The translations under genes and the position numbers were made by a program. From contig JAEZAL010000344.1 in assembly GCA_023427705.1 (NCBI GenBank), positions 1-21,735 on the forward strand: a stretch of 21,735 nucleotides of DNA, given 5' to 3'. The stretch is from Bacillota bacterium. GTDB taxonomy: Bacteria; Bacillota; Clostridia; Clostridiales; Clostridiaceae. Shown here in pieces: positions 1-8,407 of the stretch. Below the pieces are notes generated by a model, which did not search any database, had not been told where the DNA came from, and saw only the letters and a program-made list of their open reading frames with translations. How positions within the stretch are numbered: position 1 is the stretch's first letter; the number at the start of each line of letters is the position of its first letter.

Positions 1-550
1 AAACAAATTCCTCTTCTCTTAAAAAATTTAAATTTACTTTAACATTAATAATAGCACTTTCTATTGCTGAATGTAATAAAGATAGCGCAACTCCCGCATC
101 AGAAATAAGATTTTTATTACCATACCTTATTGCAAATTCAATATTATCGTAAAACTTAATGCATTTTTCAGCTAGTTGTAAAGGGGTTTCCATAGCTTTG
201 ATAGTAAAATCTTTTATCTTATCTTTTCTAAGTTTTATTTCTTCATCATTATTTTTCGGTAATTTGTAAGAATTCATTAATGCTAAAAAATCTTCTCTGT
301 CTTTTTCCATAAATTCTTGAGCTTCTATTATTATTTTTTTTGCTTCTTCTTGCAAAATTAACATTTTTTCTTTTTCATCATCTTTTAAATCTTCATAAAC
401 TTTTTTACCTATGGTCAATGAATATACCATAGAATTCAAACCTGCAGAAAGAGCTAAAACTAATGCTGCAGTACTTCCACCTCCTGGAGATGGCGCATCT
501 GAAGATAACTCATTTAAGAAGTCTTCTATTTTATAATCTTTAAATAACAT
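1..550 (-). CDS. Cyclodeaminase/cyclohydrolase-family folate enzyme, partial (C-terminus beyond the left edge)
   Basis: The protein belongs to the formiminotransferase-cyclodeaminase C-terminal family (PF04961 type). Stand-alone members act in the cytoplasm as methenyl-tetrahydrofolate cyclohydrolase (FchA) or formimino-THF cyclodeaminase, interconverting one-carbon folates. The first 183 residues are visible. They open with MLFKDYKIEDFLNELSS and carry the family hallmark APSPGGGST at residues 19-27, the glycine-rich folate-binding turn, followed by a helical region. The start is ATG at 550-548, with a GAGAGG Shine-Dalgarno inside the end of the upstream glycosyltransferase gene, whose stop lies 5 bases away. 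This gene is therefore the last visible member of the glycan operon. The family call is firm. Whether it is cyclohydrolase or cyclodeaminase cannot be decided from the sequence, and its link to the glycan genes may only be co-transcription. Confidence 0.88.
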   Translation of the reverse strand, partial: MLFKDYKIEDFLNELSSDAPSPGGGSTAALVLALSAGLNSMVYSLTIGKKVYEDLKDDEKEKMLILQEEAKKIIIEAQEFMEKDREDFLALMNSYKLPKNNDEEIKLRKDKIKDFTIKAMETPLQLAEKCIKFYDNIEFAIRYGNKNLISDAGVALSLLHSAIESAIINVKVNLNFLREEEFV

Positions 551-555
551 TTATA

Positions 556-1701
556 TTACCTCTCTTTAATAAGTTCACTATATACATTTAGTATTTCTTT
601 AATTATTTTTTTCTTAGAATATTTTTCTATGCAGTTTTTTCTTATTTTCTCAGAATCATATAGATTTATATTTTCTATAATATTGCTCATAGCATTCCCA
701 AGTTCATCAACGTCATTTATTTTTACTAATAACCCATTTTCATTATTAATAATATCTTCTGCCCCACCATTATAAGTCCCTATAACAGGCTTTCCTGAAG
801 CCAAAGCTTCAATATATACAACTCCAAAAGTTTCATACTTTGAAGCAAGAACAAAAGCATCACATTTACTCATGTAATCAGAAACTTCTTCTCTAGATAA
901 AGCTCCTAAAAACTTTACTTGATTATCTATTTTAAGTTCTTTACATAAACTAATTAAACCTTCTTTTTGACTTCCTTCGCCACCTATAACTAGTTTTGTA
1001 TTTGAATTTTTAAAATACTTAGCAAATGCCTTTATTAATATATCCATTCCTTTTTCTCCTTCTAAAAAAGCCAAAGAGAAAAAAGTAAATTTATCATTAA
1101 TATTTTTACTAATTTTAAACTTTTCAACTGGAATTAAATTATGTATTACCTTTATATCATTTCTACCTGAAAATTCTACTATTTCTTTTTTTAATCCATT
1201 CCCTACAGCAATTAAAACATCTGCATCTAAATACGACTTTTTAATAAAAGGTTTATAGCTTTCTTTAATATAAATTGCTGTATTTAATGATGAATGTTCT
1301 GTTATAACTAAAGGAATATTATATTTTTTAGCTATATATGCTGCACTTATCCCTGCCCAAAAAGAAGATTGGCAGTGTATTAAATCAACCTTTCCTTCTT
1401 TTTTTACAATTTCTCTATATAGTCTATCTAATCTCTTATTAAAAATGCTGAACATCTTAGGATTTTTAGGTAAATAATTAAAATTTTTATATCTATATGT
1501 TTTTAATTTACCTTCAATACCATAACTAACTCCTATTTTCTCATTGATCTTAAACAATTGTGTTAAAGGCCAAATTTCATTATATGCTACTGTAACTTTA
1601 ACTCCACTTTCTTGAATAGCTTCTGCTTGCTCTTTAAAAAAACTTCCATGGACAGGATTTCTCTTATTACTATACCAAGATGGTATAAACATAATGTGCA
1701 T
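556..1701 (-). CDS. GT4-family glycosyltransferase
   Basis: A 381-residue GT-B-fold retaining glycosyltransferase, probably cytoplasmic or membrane-associated, adding a sugar from a nucleotide-sugar donor to a surface glycan. The N-terminal acceptor half starts MHIMFIPSWYSNKRNPVHGS and has an HCQSSFWAG loop near residues 109-117 and a TEHSS stretch at 134-138. The C-terminal half is a Glycos_transf_1 domain: LVIGGEGS at 237-244, then the GT4 E-x7-E motif with Glu290 and Glu298, followed by ALASGKPVIGT and NGGAEDII. The length is normal for the family. The start is ATG, preceded by GGGAGG, with the preceding gene's stop only 2 bases upstream, so translation is probably coupled. Donor and acceptor sugars cannot be read from the sequence. 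Confidence 0.9.
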   Translation of the reverse strand: MHIMFIPSWYSNKRNPVHGSFFKEQAEAIQESGVKVTVAYNEIWPLTQLFKINEKIGVSYGIEGKLKTYRYKNFNYLPKNPKMFSIFNKRLDRLYREIVKKEGKVDLIHCQSSFWAGISAAYIAKKYNIPLVITEHSSLNTAIYIKESYKPFIKKSYLDADVLIAVGNGLKKEIVEFSGRNDIKVIHNLIPVEKFKISKNINDKFTFFSLAFLEGEKGMDILIKAFAKYFKNSNTKLVIGGEGSQKEGLISLCKELKIDNQVKFLGALSREEVSDYMSKCDAFVLASKYETFGVVYIEALASGKPVIGTYNGGAEDIINNENGLLVKINDVDELGNAMSNIIENINLYDSEKIRKNCIEKYSKKKIIKEILNVYSELIKER

Positions 1702-1703
1702 AG

Positions 1704-2987
1704 TTAATCCTCCCTTAATATTAAATCTAATTTTTTAGATATATTTCCCCATTCATAATCTTCAATTTCATTAGATTTATTTCCATTAATTATTCTATTT
1801 GTTAACTCTATAATTCCATCATTAATATTTTCTATATTATTATTTGACACTTTACACTTTTCTATATTACTTACAACATCAAGTATTGGATCATTTTCAT
1901 CCCCTAGAATAACCAAAATATATGCTTTGCAACCAAAGTAATCATATATTTTCGCTGGAATCTGTTTAGAATTCTTATTCCCAAATAACAATAGTATATC
2001 TGCATTTATCATATAGCTTAAAGCTTCTTTATAAGGAATTCTATTAGAAACCTTTACCTTATCTATTTCAAGAAGTTGATTTCTTACTTCTTCGTTATCT
2101 ATATTACCAAAAAATAATATATTTAACTTTTCATATAAGGAACTATTTTCTCCTTTAATTCTTTTTAAAGCATTTATAAATGGTCTTATATCTCTAAGCT
2201 TTGAAAATATTTCTCCAGCATATACTACATTAATCATATTATTATTAATTAACATAGGTAATTCACTTTGTTTTATATCACTATATACCTTTGAATCATA
2301 TCCCCTAGTTATTATATAAGTATCCTTAGGATTTATATTATATGTTTTTATATAATCCTCTCTATTTGCCTTGGTAACAAAAACATGTTTATCTGCTAAG
2401 TTTATTATTTGTCTTTCATATCTACCTTCAACTTTTTTCCTAATAAAACTTGAACCTTCCCTTGTTGAATCCTTAAGCCACGGATCACTCCAATAAGCTA
2501 TCCATCTTAAATGCTTATAATTTTTCTTGATTCTATAGGCACATATATGACTTGAAGGTGGTTCATGCATGGAAAACATAACATCAAACTTCTCGTTCTT
2601 CATTAATTTAATTCCATAATTGCTAGCTTTTATAGCCCAATATAAATACATATCAGGAATAGCAAATAAGCTTTTTACTTTTCTAAGACAAGCCTTGACC
2701 TTAAGCTTTAATTTATTATTCTTGTTATCGTTCTTAACTCCATTTGATTTTTTAGGCATTATTTTTTCAAAGATTAGTCCTCCAGAAATAATATGTAATT
2801 TTATTTTTGGATCTAGCATGCTTAAAATATATTCATCATAGTAAATTGAGTTAGAAGGAAAATTTACAGTCAATAGATGAATTTCATTATTATCAATTTT
2901 AGCTAAATTATTCAAATATTGAAGCGTTTCTATAGATGCAGAATTATTTATTAGTGGTGAATAACAAGCTATAAATAATATTTTCAT
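1704..2987 (-). CDS. Divergent GT-B glycosyltransferase-like protein
   Basis: A 427-residue protein resembling GT4 glycosyltransferases, but divergent. The N-terminus MKILFIACYSPLINNSASIE is a typical start of the first Rossmann half. An SDPW element at residues 167-170 is common in exopolysaccharide GT4 enzymes. The second half has VVYAGEIFSKLRD near 254-266, LFFGNID near 291-297 and an NADILLLFGN segment at 328-337, followed by PAKIYDYFGCKAYIL at 344-358, which takes the place of the usual E-x7-E region. A basic insert (residues about 78-105, rich in Lys and Asn) may be a membrane-contact patch. The gene overlaps the flippase gene by 4 bases (ATGA) and has a GGAGG ribosome site. It probably adds a sugar to the same surface polymer as its neighbour. 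The specific reaction is unknown. Confidence 0.75.
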   Translation of the reverse strand: MKILFIACYSPLINNSASIETLQYLNNLAKIDNNEIHLLTVNFPSNSIYYDEYILSMLDPKIKLHIISGGLIFEKIMPKKSNGVKNDNKNNKLKLKVKACLRKVKSLFAIPDMYLYWAIKASNYGIKLMKNEKFDVMFSMHEPPSSHICAYRIKKNYKHLRWIAYWSDPWLKDSTREGSSFIRKKVEGRYERQIINLADKHVFVTKANREDYIKTYNINPKDTYIITRGYDSKVYSDIKQSELPMLINNNMINVVYAGEIFSKLRDIRPFINALKRIKGENSSLYEKLNILFFGNIDNEEVRNQLLEIDKVKVSNRIPYKEALSYMINADILLLFGNKNSKQIPAKIYDYFGCKAYILVILGDENDPILDVVSNIEKCKVSNNNIENINDGIIELTNRIINGNKSNEIEDYEWGNISKKLDLILRED

Positions 2988-4522
2988 TTACTTTTCCTCC
3001 TTGTAGATTTATCTTTAATAATATTTAAGGCATCTTCAAATTCTTCTATTCTAAATATTTTACATAACACAAAAAATATAATAGCTCCTACTATTCCATC
3101 CAATAAGATAAATAAAAATGAATTTTCTATAATAATAAATTTATTTAAGAAATAAAGAAAAATTATCATAATTAATGAACTCATAGTAATTTTTATAATT
3201 TTAATAAAAAGTTCTTTAATATTAAATTCCCCTATTATTTTTCTTGTAGAATTTAATAATAGTATAGCTATTATTACTGCTGATATTGATGTTGCAACAG
3301 CAATTCCTAACACACCAAAAAACTTAGATAAAGTAATACTTAATATTATATTAAAAATAACACCTATAACTCCATTTATAGTGGCTATCTTTGTGTTTTT
3401 CATTGAATATAGTGAAGAATTTAATATATCTCTAACTCCAGCAAAAGGTAATTGTATAGAATAACCTAATAAAGCCATAGATGTAAGAATAACAGCATTT
3501 GAGTCAAATTTACCTCTTTCATATATTACTTTCACAATATCACTACTTAAAAAAATTATTCCAAATGTCATTGGAACTAAAAATAAACAAATTGTTACTA
3601 TTGATTTAGTTAAATATTTTAAAAATCCTTCTTTATCTCCTTCATTTAATCTATTAGCCATAAGTGGATATACAACAGATACTAATGAAGTTGTTATAGC
3701 AGTATTAGCAAATTGTATAATTCTTTGTGAATATTCTAATGAAGCCATAGAACCAGTTGCTAATCCTGATGCAACACTTTTATCAACTAACATATTAATT
3801 GAATTAGCACCTGCACCTATTATTACAGGAATAATTAATACAAACATTTTCCTAAGCTTTTCATCTTTAAAATTTATAAATAACTTAATCCTATAACCAT
3901 TCTTATATAATGAAGGTATTTGTATAAGAACTCTTAGTAAATTTCCAGTAACATTTGCTATAGTTAAACCAACTATACTAACATCCTTAAATAATAGTAA
4001 GTATCCAATTATAGGTAAGTTAAAGAATATACCTACTATTGATGGTATAATAAAATCCTCACATACTTGTAATATTGATGCAAAACAAGCATTTATACAA
4101 AGCAAAATAATATTAAACAATGTTATTCTAGTTAGGAAAATAGTTAATTCTATCTTTTCAACAGTAAAATTAGGTACAAAAACATTAACAATTTCTTTTG
4201 TGAAAATCATTCCTAAAATTATAATAATTATAGAAATAAGAGATAAAATATTAACTATGTTATTAGAAAAACTAAACATGTCTTTCTTACTTTTATTATA
4301 TTTTATTTCACTTAACATAGGTATAAATGTTGTCGTTATAGCAACACCAACTATCATAAAAACAGATTCTGGTATTGCTACAGCTGCTACATATATATCA
4401 TAAGAACCTTCTACACCAAAGTGATAAGCTGCTAAAATATCTCTTCCAAAACCAATCACTCTGCTTAAAATTGTCATTACCATTACTATGAATGTAGCTT
4501 TAAATATTTTATTTTTATTCAT
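2984..4522 (-). CDS. murJ: MurJ/MviN-family lipid II or lipid-linked glycan flippase
   Basis: A 512-residue polytopic membrane protein of the MOP exporter superfamily, with hydrophobic segments along its whole length, consistent with about 14 transmembrane helices. MviN/MurJ hallmarks are visible: TILSRVIGFGRD at 17-28 (with Ser20, Arg21 and Arg27), and VDKSVASGL at 246-254 followed by SLEYSQRI at 261-268, where the Arg matches the conserved central-cavity arginine of MurJ. MurJ flips undecaprenyl-linked peptidoglycan precursor to the outer face. It overlaps the wecG-like gene by 8 bases and the next glycosyltransferase by 4. That position inside a glycosyltransferase operon leaves open that this copy moves another undecaprenyl-linked glycan, as Wzx-type relatives do. 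Family confidence is high; the substrate is inferred. Confidence 0.88.
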   Translation of the reverse strand: MNKNKIFKATFIVMVMTILSRVIGFGRDILAAYHFGVEGSYDIYVAAVAIPESVFMIVGVAITTTFIPMLSEIKYNKSKKDMFSFSNNIVNILSLISIIIIILGMIFTKEIVNVFVPNFTVEKIELTIFLTRITLFNIILLCINACFASILQVCEDFIIPSIVGIFFNLPIIGYLLLFKDVSIVGLTIANVTGNLLRVLIQIPSLYKNGYRIKLFINFKDEKLRKMFVLIIPVIIGAGANSINMLVDKSVASGLATGSMASLEYSQRIIQFANTAITTSLVSVVYPLMANRLNEGDKEGFLKYLTKSIVTICLFLVPMTFGIIFLSSDIVKVIYERGKFDSNAVILTSMALLGYSIQLPFAGVRDILNSSLYSMKNTKIATINGVIGVIFNIILSITLSKFFGVLGIAVATSISAVIIAILLLNSTRKIIGEFNIKELFIKIIKITMSSLIMIIFLYFLNKFIIIENSFLFILLDGIVGAIIFFVLCKIFRIEEFEDALNIIKDKSTRRKSK

Positions 4523-5246
4523 CCCTATTCTTTCCCCTTATTACACGTAATAAAAATTTAGGGATACTACCTAATCTTTTAATCCTCCAAGGCTCCTTAG
4601 TTACCCTATATAACCATTCTAGTCCTAGCTTTATCATCCATTTAGGAGCTCTATTAACCTTTTCTGCAATAACATCAAAGCTTCCACCAACTCCCATAAA
4701 AATACTACATGGTAGTTCATTCATATATCTTACAATAAACTCTTCTTGTCTAGGACATCCCATTGCTACAAAAATAGCATAAGGTTGTTTTTCTTTTATA
4801 TCACTTAATAATTCAATTGGGTTATTAATATCAAAATAACCATTATTATATCCTGCTATATTAACTTGTGGGAACTCCATTACAATATTTGCTACACAAG
4901 CCTTTAAATTTTCATCTGTAGTACCAAGCAAATAAATGCTTTTATTTTCAGATTCTAATTTTTTTATTATTTCTTTCATTAGATCTATTCCTGCAATTTT
5001 TTCTTTAACAGGAGTTTTTAAAAATTTTGCAGCAATTTGAATTCCTACTCCATCTGGAATAATTAAAGAGTTACTCGAAGTGAAATTTTCAAAAAGCATT
5101 TTATTATTTAATCCAGTATAAAGCACTTCCGGATTTCCAGATATTATGTGAATTTTGTTTTTGTTATCTATATAATCAATAGCATCTTGAATACTATTTT
5201 TAAATACCTTATAGCCTAATATTTCAATAAAATTATTGTCTTTCAT
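4515..5246 (-). CDS. tagA: WecG/TagA/CpsF-family (GT26) glycosyltransferase
   Basis: A 243-residue GT26 enzyme. In Gram-positives TagA transfers N-acetylmannosamine from UDP-ManNAc to undecaprenyl-PP-GlcNAc, forming the wall teichoic acid linkage unit at the membrane's inner face. Visible motifs are SGNPEV at 36-41, IPDGVGIQ at 63-70 with Asp65 as the proposed catalytic base of this family, MGCPRQEEF at 162-170 (the usual GxPxQE loop), and an RAPKW...LEWLYR...EPWR block at 199-221 that forms the C-terminal membrane-contacting appendage. The residue two before the NPE motif is Ser36, where many members have Thr. The start is ATG with AAGGAG upstream. This is the first gene of the glycan operon. 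Other members act on capsule or exopolysaccharide acceptors, so the exact polymer is uncertain. Confidence 0.88.
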   Translation of the reverse strand: MKDNNFIEILGYKVFKNSIQDAIDYIDNKNKIHIISGNPEVLYTGLNNKMLFENFTSSNSLIIPDGVGIQIAAKFLKTPVKEKIAGIDLMKEIIKKLESENKSIYLLGTTDENLKACVANIVMEFPQVNIAGYNNGYFDINNPIELLSDIKEKQPYAIFVAMGCPRQEEFIVRYMNELPCSIFMGVGGSFDVIAEKVNRAPKWMIKLGLEWLYRVTKEPWRIKRLGSIPKFLLRVIRGKNRDE

Positions 5247-5281
5247 ATTATCTCCTTAATAAGTTTAAACGTAAAATTATC

Positions 5282-5317
5282 CATAACTATAATATCATAT
5301 TTATTTACTTTACTAAA
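5282..5317 (-). promoter_or_regulatory. Candidate extended -10 promoter of the glycan operon
   Basis: Read on the minus strand, a TATTAT -10 box (5294-5289) is preceded by TGA (5297-5295), giving an extended -10. With a 17-base spacer the -35 is TTTAGT (5317-5312), a weak match. Transcription would start near 5282, about 35 bases before the tagA start. No other good box is seen between the upstream terminator and the gene. Confidence 0.4.
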
Positions 5318-5359
5318 GTTATTAATAGTTAATTTCTGATATTAAATCATTAATATATA

Positions 5360-5391
5360 CTAAATTAAAGAAGGAGCTGTAAAACAGCTCC
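5360..5391 (-). terminator. Intrinsic terminator of the TPR gene
   Basis: An 8-bp stem (5373-5380 with 5384-5391, GGAGCTGT/ACAGCTCC) with a 3-base loop. On the minus strand it is followed by TTCTTTAATTT. It lies 13 bases after the TPR stop codon and before the glycan operon promoter. Its core recurs at 10818-10836. Confidence 0.8.
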
Positions 5392-5403
5392 AAACTATAA
5401 ATA

Positions 5404-6492
5404 CTACTTATTAAGTATTTTCTCTAAATCCTTAACTATATCATCCTCTGGATTTAACTTCTTAGCAATTTCTAAATGAAGTTTTGCTTCTTCGAAATTA
5501 TTTAAATTCATATAGCACATTACTATATTAGTACATACTTCAACTTCCTTAGTTACTTCAAAAGCTTTTTTAAAGTACCTTATAGCATTTTCAAAGTCAT
5601 TAATACAAGCATAGTTAATACCTAATTCAACTACTACTTCATAAATACCACTTTCTCTAGCAATACTTTCATTTAAGTAATATATAGCCTTTTCGTAATT
5701 TTCTAATTTCCTATATGCAACACCTAAATAATAATATATCAAAGGATTCTTATCGAAATTATTAAGTAAGTCTAATAATATTTTTATTGTTTTTACTGGG
5801 TCATCCTTTAAGTGTTCAATAGCAATTTCATAATTTGATATATTATCTATATCCTCTAATAAACTTTTTATCTCTTCTGTAACCTTACCACCCATATTTA
5901 TATATTCATTAATGGCTACTTTTGCTGCCTTATAGTCATCATTATCTTTTAATATTAATGCTTTATATAAAAAGGCTTCAGGAATTTTCAATAAACTTTT
6001 CTCACAATATTCAATATCATTTAATAATATTTCCTTAAATCCACTATCTTTTTCTCTAATACTTTCTCCAACTAATAATAGTTTCTTCATAACATCTATA
6101 TCTTTAGAAAATCTATAATAACCTTTTAATAATAAATACCCGTCAATAAGCTTATCTTCTTTTATCTTATTAGATATATCGCTTCTTATACATTTTTCAC
6201 TATCTTTTATATATGATAGAATAACTTCATAATCTTCATTAAACTTTAAATTTTCATCTGCACCTATAGCTAAAAACATTCCTTCGATAAAATAAAATAT
6301 TGGTAAATTCTTTATTTTAATTTCATTTTGAATATTTGTAGTTATATATTCTGAGGATATAGGTAAGTATAATTCTCTATTTTCAAAAGATACATAACTA
6401 GGAATACCAACATTCCTTTTAAATCCATCTTTATCTATTTCTAAAAATAATAACTTCCCTAATTTTTCTTTAAAAATTGCATTATAATCCAA
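5404..6492 (-). CDS. TPR-repeat protein of unknown function with a conserved-looking N-terminal domain
   Basis: A 362-residue, probably cytoplasmic protein with no signal peptide or membrane segment. Residues about 1-165 form a mixed region with no motif I recognise (LEIDKDGFKRNVGIPSY near 17-33). From about 170 onward come helical repeats. Clear tetratricopeptide units lie near 250-283 (YYYLGVAYRKLENYEKAI), 284-317 (ELGINYACINDFENAI) and 318-350, with a degenerate one near 171-200. TPRs usually mediate protein-protein contact. The start codon is TTG: GGAGG lies exactly 7 bases upstream. An ATG overlapping this region is out of frame, only 3 bases from GGAGG, and would encode four codons. The gene is monocistronic, with its own promoter and terminator. 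It is not part of the glycan operon by transcription, and its role cannot be assigned. Confidence 0.85.
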   Translation of the reverse strand: MDYNAIFKEKLGKLLFLEIDKDGFKRNVGIPSYVSFENRELYLPISSEYITTNIQNEIKIKNLPIFYFIEGMFLAIGADENLKFNEDYEVILSYIKDSEKCIRSDISNKIKEDKLIDGYLLLKGYYRFSKDIDVMKKLLLVGESIREKDSGFKEILLNDIEYCEKSLLKIPEAFLYKALILKDNDDYKAAKVAINEYINMGGKVTEEIKSLLEDIDNISNYEIAIEHLKDDPVKTIKILLDLLNNFDKNPLIYYYLGVAYRKLENYEKAIYYLNESIARESGIYEVVVELGINYACINDFENAIRYFKKAFEVTKEVEVCTNIVMCYMNLNNFEEAKLHLEIAKKLNPEDDIVKDLEKILNK

Positions 6493-6499
6493 ACATATT

Positions 6500-6506
6500 C
6501 CTCCTT
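6500..6506 (-). promoter_or_regulatory. Ribosome binding site that selects a TTG start
   Basis: AAGGAGG on the minus strand, with the GGAGG core at 6504-6500. It is 7 bases from the TTG start and 3 bases from a competing out-of-frame ATG that stops after four codons (MFGL). The spacing favours the TTG. Confidence 0.75.
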
Positions 6507-6517
6507 TTATTTGGTTT

Positions 6518-6553
6518 AATATAAATAATACTATATATTTACTTATGTTTCAA
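6518..6553 (-). promoter_or_regulatory. Sigma-A-like promoter of the TPR gene
   Basis: On the minus strand, TTGAAA (6553-6548) and TATTAT (6530-6525) are separated by exactly 17 bases. Each hexamer matches the consensus at five of six positions. The predicted start of transcription is near 6518, giving a leader of about 25 bases that contains the GGAGG site. Confidence 0.7.
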
Positions 6554-6591
6554 ATCTCTTATTTAATTATTATACATAATATCTAATAAAT

Positions 6592-6650
6592 AAAAAGTGG
6601 AAGTCCATTTACTATATTATTTATAATAGCAAATAGACATTCCACTTTAT
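6592..6650 (-). terminator. Terminator after pgcA (shape works on both strands)
   Basis: A long imperfect hairpin: the outer arm AAAGTGGAA (from 6594) pairs with TTCCACTTT (6640-6648), and inner pairing continues through GTC/GAC and ATTT/AAAT. On the minus strand it is followed by TTTATTTATT just after the pgcA stop. The plus strand also has a T-run, but no plus-strand gene ends here. Confidence 0.75.
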
Positions 6651-6654
6651 TTTT

Positions 6655-8382
6655 TTAGCTTAATTTTTCATTAACTAACTTAACAACTTCTGACTTGAAG
6701 CTTTCAAGCTTATCATCAGCATCTTTTAATCCGTTCCCTTGAACTGCTACATATGCTTTCATTTTAGGTTCAGTTCCTGAAGGTCTTACTACAAACCACG
6801 AACCATTTTCTAGAACAAATTTAAGAACATTTGATTTAGGAAGATTTATGTCTTTCTTATTTCCATTTGTAACATCTTCTTCAACGCTTAATTTATAGTC
6901 ATACTTAACGCTAACCTTAGTTCCATTAATTTCTACAAGTTCTTCATTTCTTAAAGAATCTATGCACTTAGCTATTTTTTCAGCGCCTTCTTTACCCTTT
7001 AATTCAAAAGAAACTAAAGTTTCTTTAAAGAAACCATACTTTTCATAAAGGTCAATTAAAGCATCATATAAACTCTTACCTTTTTCTTTATAATATAAAG
7101 TCATTTCAGCAATTAACATAGAAGCAACAACTGCATCTTTATCTCTTGCAAAATCACCTGCTAAGTATCCATAGCTTTCTTCAAATCCAAATAAATATGT
7201 CTTATCTTTATTTTCTTCGAAGCCTTGCATCTTTTCTCCGATATATTTGAATCCAGTTAAAACTTCCATAAGTTCAACATTATAAGATTCAGCTATTTTC
7301 TTAGCACCATCTGTTGTTACTATAGTCTTAATAACAACTCCATTTTCAGGTAATCTATTTTCTTCTTTTAAAGAATCTAAAATATATTGAGTTAATAATA
7401 AACCTGTTTGGTTACCTGTTAATACTTTATATTCACCTTCACTATCCTTAACAACTACACCAATTCTATCACAATCAGGATCAGTTGCAAAAATAACATC
7501 TGGATTTTCTTCCTTTGCCATTTCTAAAGCTAGTTTAAATACAGCTGGCTCTTCCGGATTAGGATATGAAGCTGTTGGGAAGTTACCATCTGGCATTTCT
7601 TGTTCCTTAACTACTGATACACCAGTATAACCAAGTTCCTTTAACACTCTTCTAACTGGCATATTTCCAGAACCATGTATAGGAGTGTAAATCACTTTTA
7701 AGTCTTTTGCATTCTCTTTTACTAGTTCTTTTCTAATAGTTAATCCCTTTATTTTATCTATATATAACTTATCTATATCTTCACCAATATATACTAATAG
7801 ATTTTTTTCTATAGCTTCTTCTTCAGATATATTTTTTATCATATCAAAATTAGCAATTTTATTTACTTCATTAATAATAATATTTGCCTTTTCATCTGTT
7901 ACTTGACCACCAAACTCATCATAAACCTTATATCCATTATACTCTTTTGGATTATGTGAAGCTGTAACTACTATACCCCCAGTACACTTTAACTCCCTAA
8001 CTGCAAATGAAAGCATTGGAGTTGGTCTTAAACTTTCATATAGATACACTTTAACATTATTTGCACAAAGCGTTAATGCAGCTGCCTTTGAAAATTCCTT
8101 TGACATATTTCTTGAATCATAAGCAATAGCAACTGATGGATTTTCAAATCTTCCATTTAAATAGTTAGCAAATCCTTGAGTAGCTTTTGACACAGTATAG
8201 ATATTCATTCTATTACTACCTGCTCCTATTACTCCTCTAAGTCCACCTGTACCAAAGTCAAGATCTTTATAAAATCTATCTTCAATTTCTTTTTCATCCT
8301 TAATACTTCTTAATTCATTTTTCATATTATCATCTATAGCCTTTGATGATAACCAATCATTATACTTCTCTTTATACAACAT
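6655..8382 (-). CDS. pgcA: Alpha-phosphoglucomutase / phosphomannomutase
   Basis: A 575-residue cytoplasmic enzyme of the alpha-D-phosphohexomutase family, of the usual length for the Gram-positive PgcA type. It interconverts glucose-6-phosphate and glucose-1-phosphate, the entry to UDP-glucose and surface glycans. All four active-site loops are present: TASHNP at 140-145 with the phosphorylated Ser142, the metal-binding DPDCDR at 301-306, the sugar-binding GFEESYG at 399-405, and the phosphate-binding RPSGTEPK at 533-540. The start is ATG with GGGAGG six bases upstream. The gene stands alone between two terminators, with a candidate promoter at 8408-8443. No residue is missing. Mannose-6-phosphate may be an alternative substrate. 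Confidence 0.95.
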   Translation of the reverse strand: MLYKEKYNDWLSSKAIDDNMKNELRSIKDEKEIEDRFYKDLDFGTGGLRGVIGAGSNRMNIYTVSKATQGFANYLNGRFENPSVAIAYDSRNMSKEFSKAAALTLCANNVKVYLYESLRPTPMLSFAVRELKCTGGIVVTASHNPKEYNGYKVYDEFGGQVTDEKANIIINEVNKIANFDMIKNISEEEAIEKNLLVYIGEDIDKLYIDKIKGLTIRKELVKENAKDLKVIYTPIHGSGNMPVRRVLKELGYTGVSVVKEQEMPDGNFPTASYPNPEEPAVFKLALEMAKEENPDVIFATDPDCDRIGVVVKDSEGEYKVLTGNQTGLLLTQYILDSLKEENRLPENGVVIKTIVTTDGAKKIAESYNVELMEVLTGFKYIGEKMQGFEENKDKTYLFGFEESYGYLAGDFARDKDAVVASMLIAEMTLYYKEKGKSLYDALIDLYEKYGFFKETLVSFELKGKEGAEKIAKCIDSLRNEELVEINGTKVSVKYDYKLSVEEDVTNGNKKDINLPKSNVLKFVLENGSWFVVRPSGTEPKMKAYVAVQGNGLKDADDKLESFKSEVVKLVNEKLS

Positions 8383-8407
8383 ATTATACCTCCCAAACGT
8401 AGTAGTC

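Noticed and set aside
2620..2841. Plus-strand open frame inside a glycosyltransferase gene, and similar frames at 4200-4403, 11155-11346, 11781-12065, 14029-14229, 14836-15018 and 19097-19432
   Set aside because: All lie antisense to well-supported genes, show the skewed composition expected of reversed coding sequence (Leu/Ser/Phe-rich), and match no family I know.
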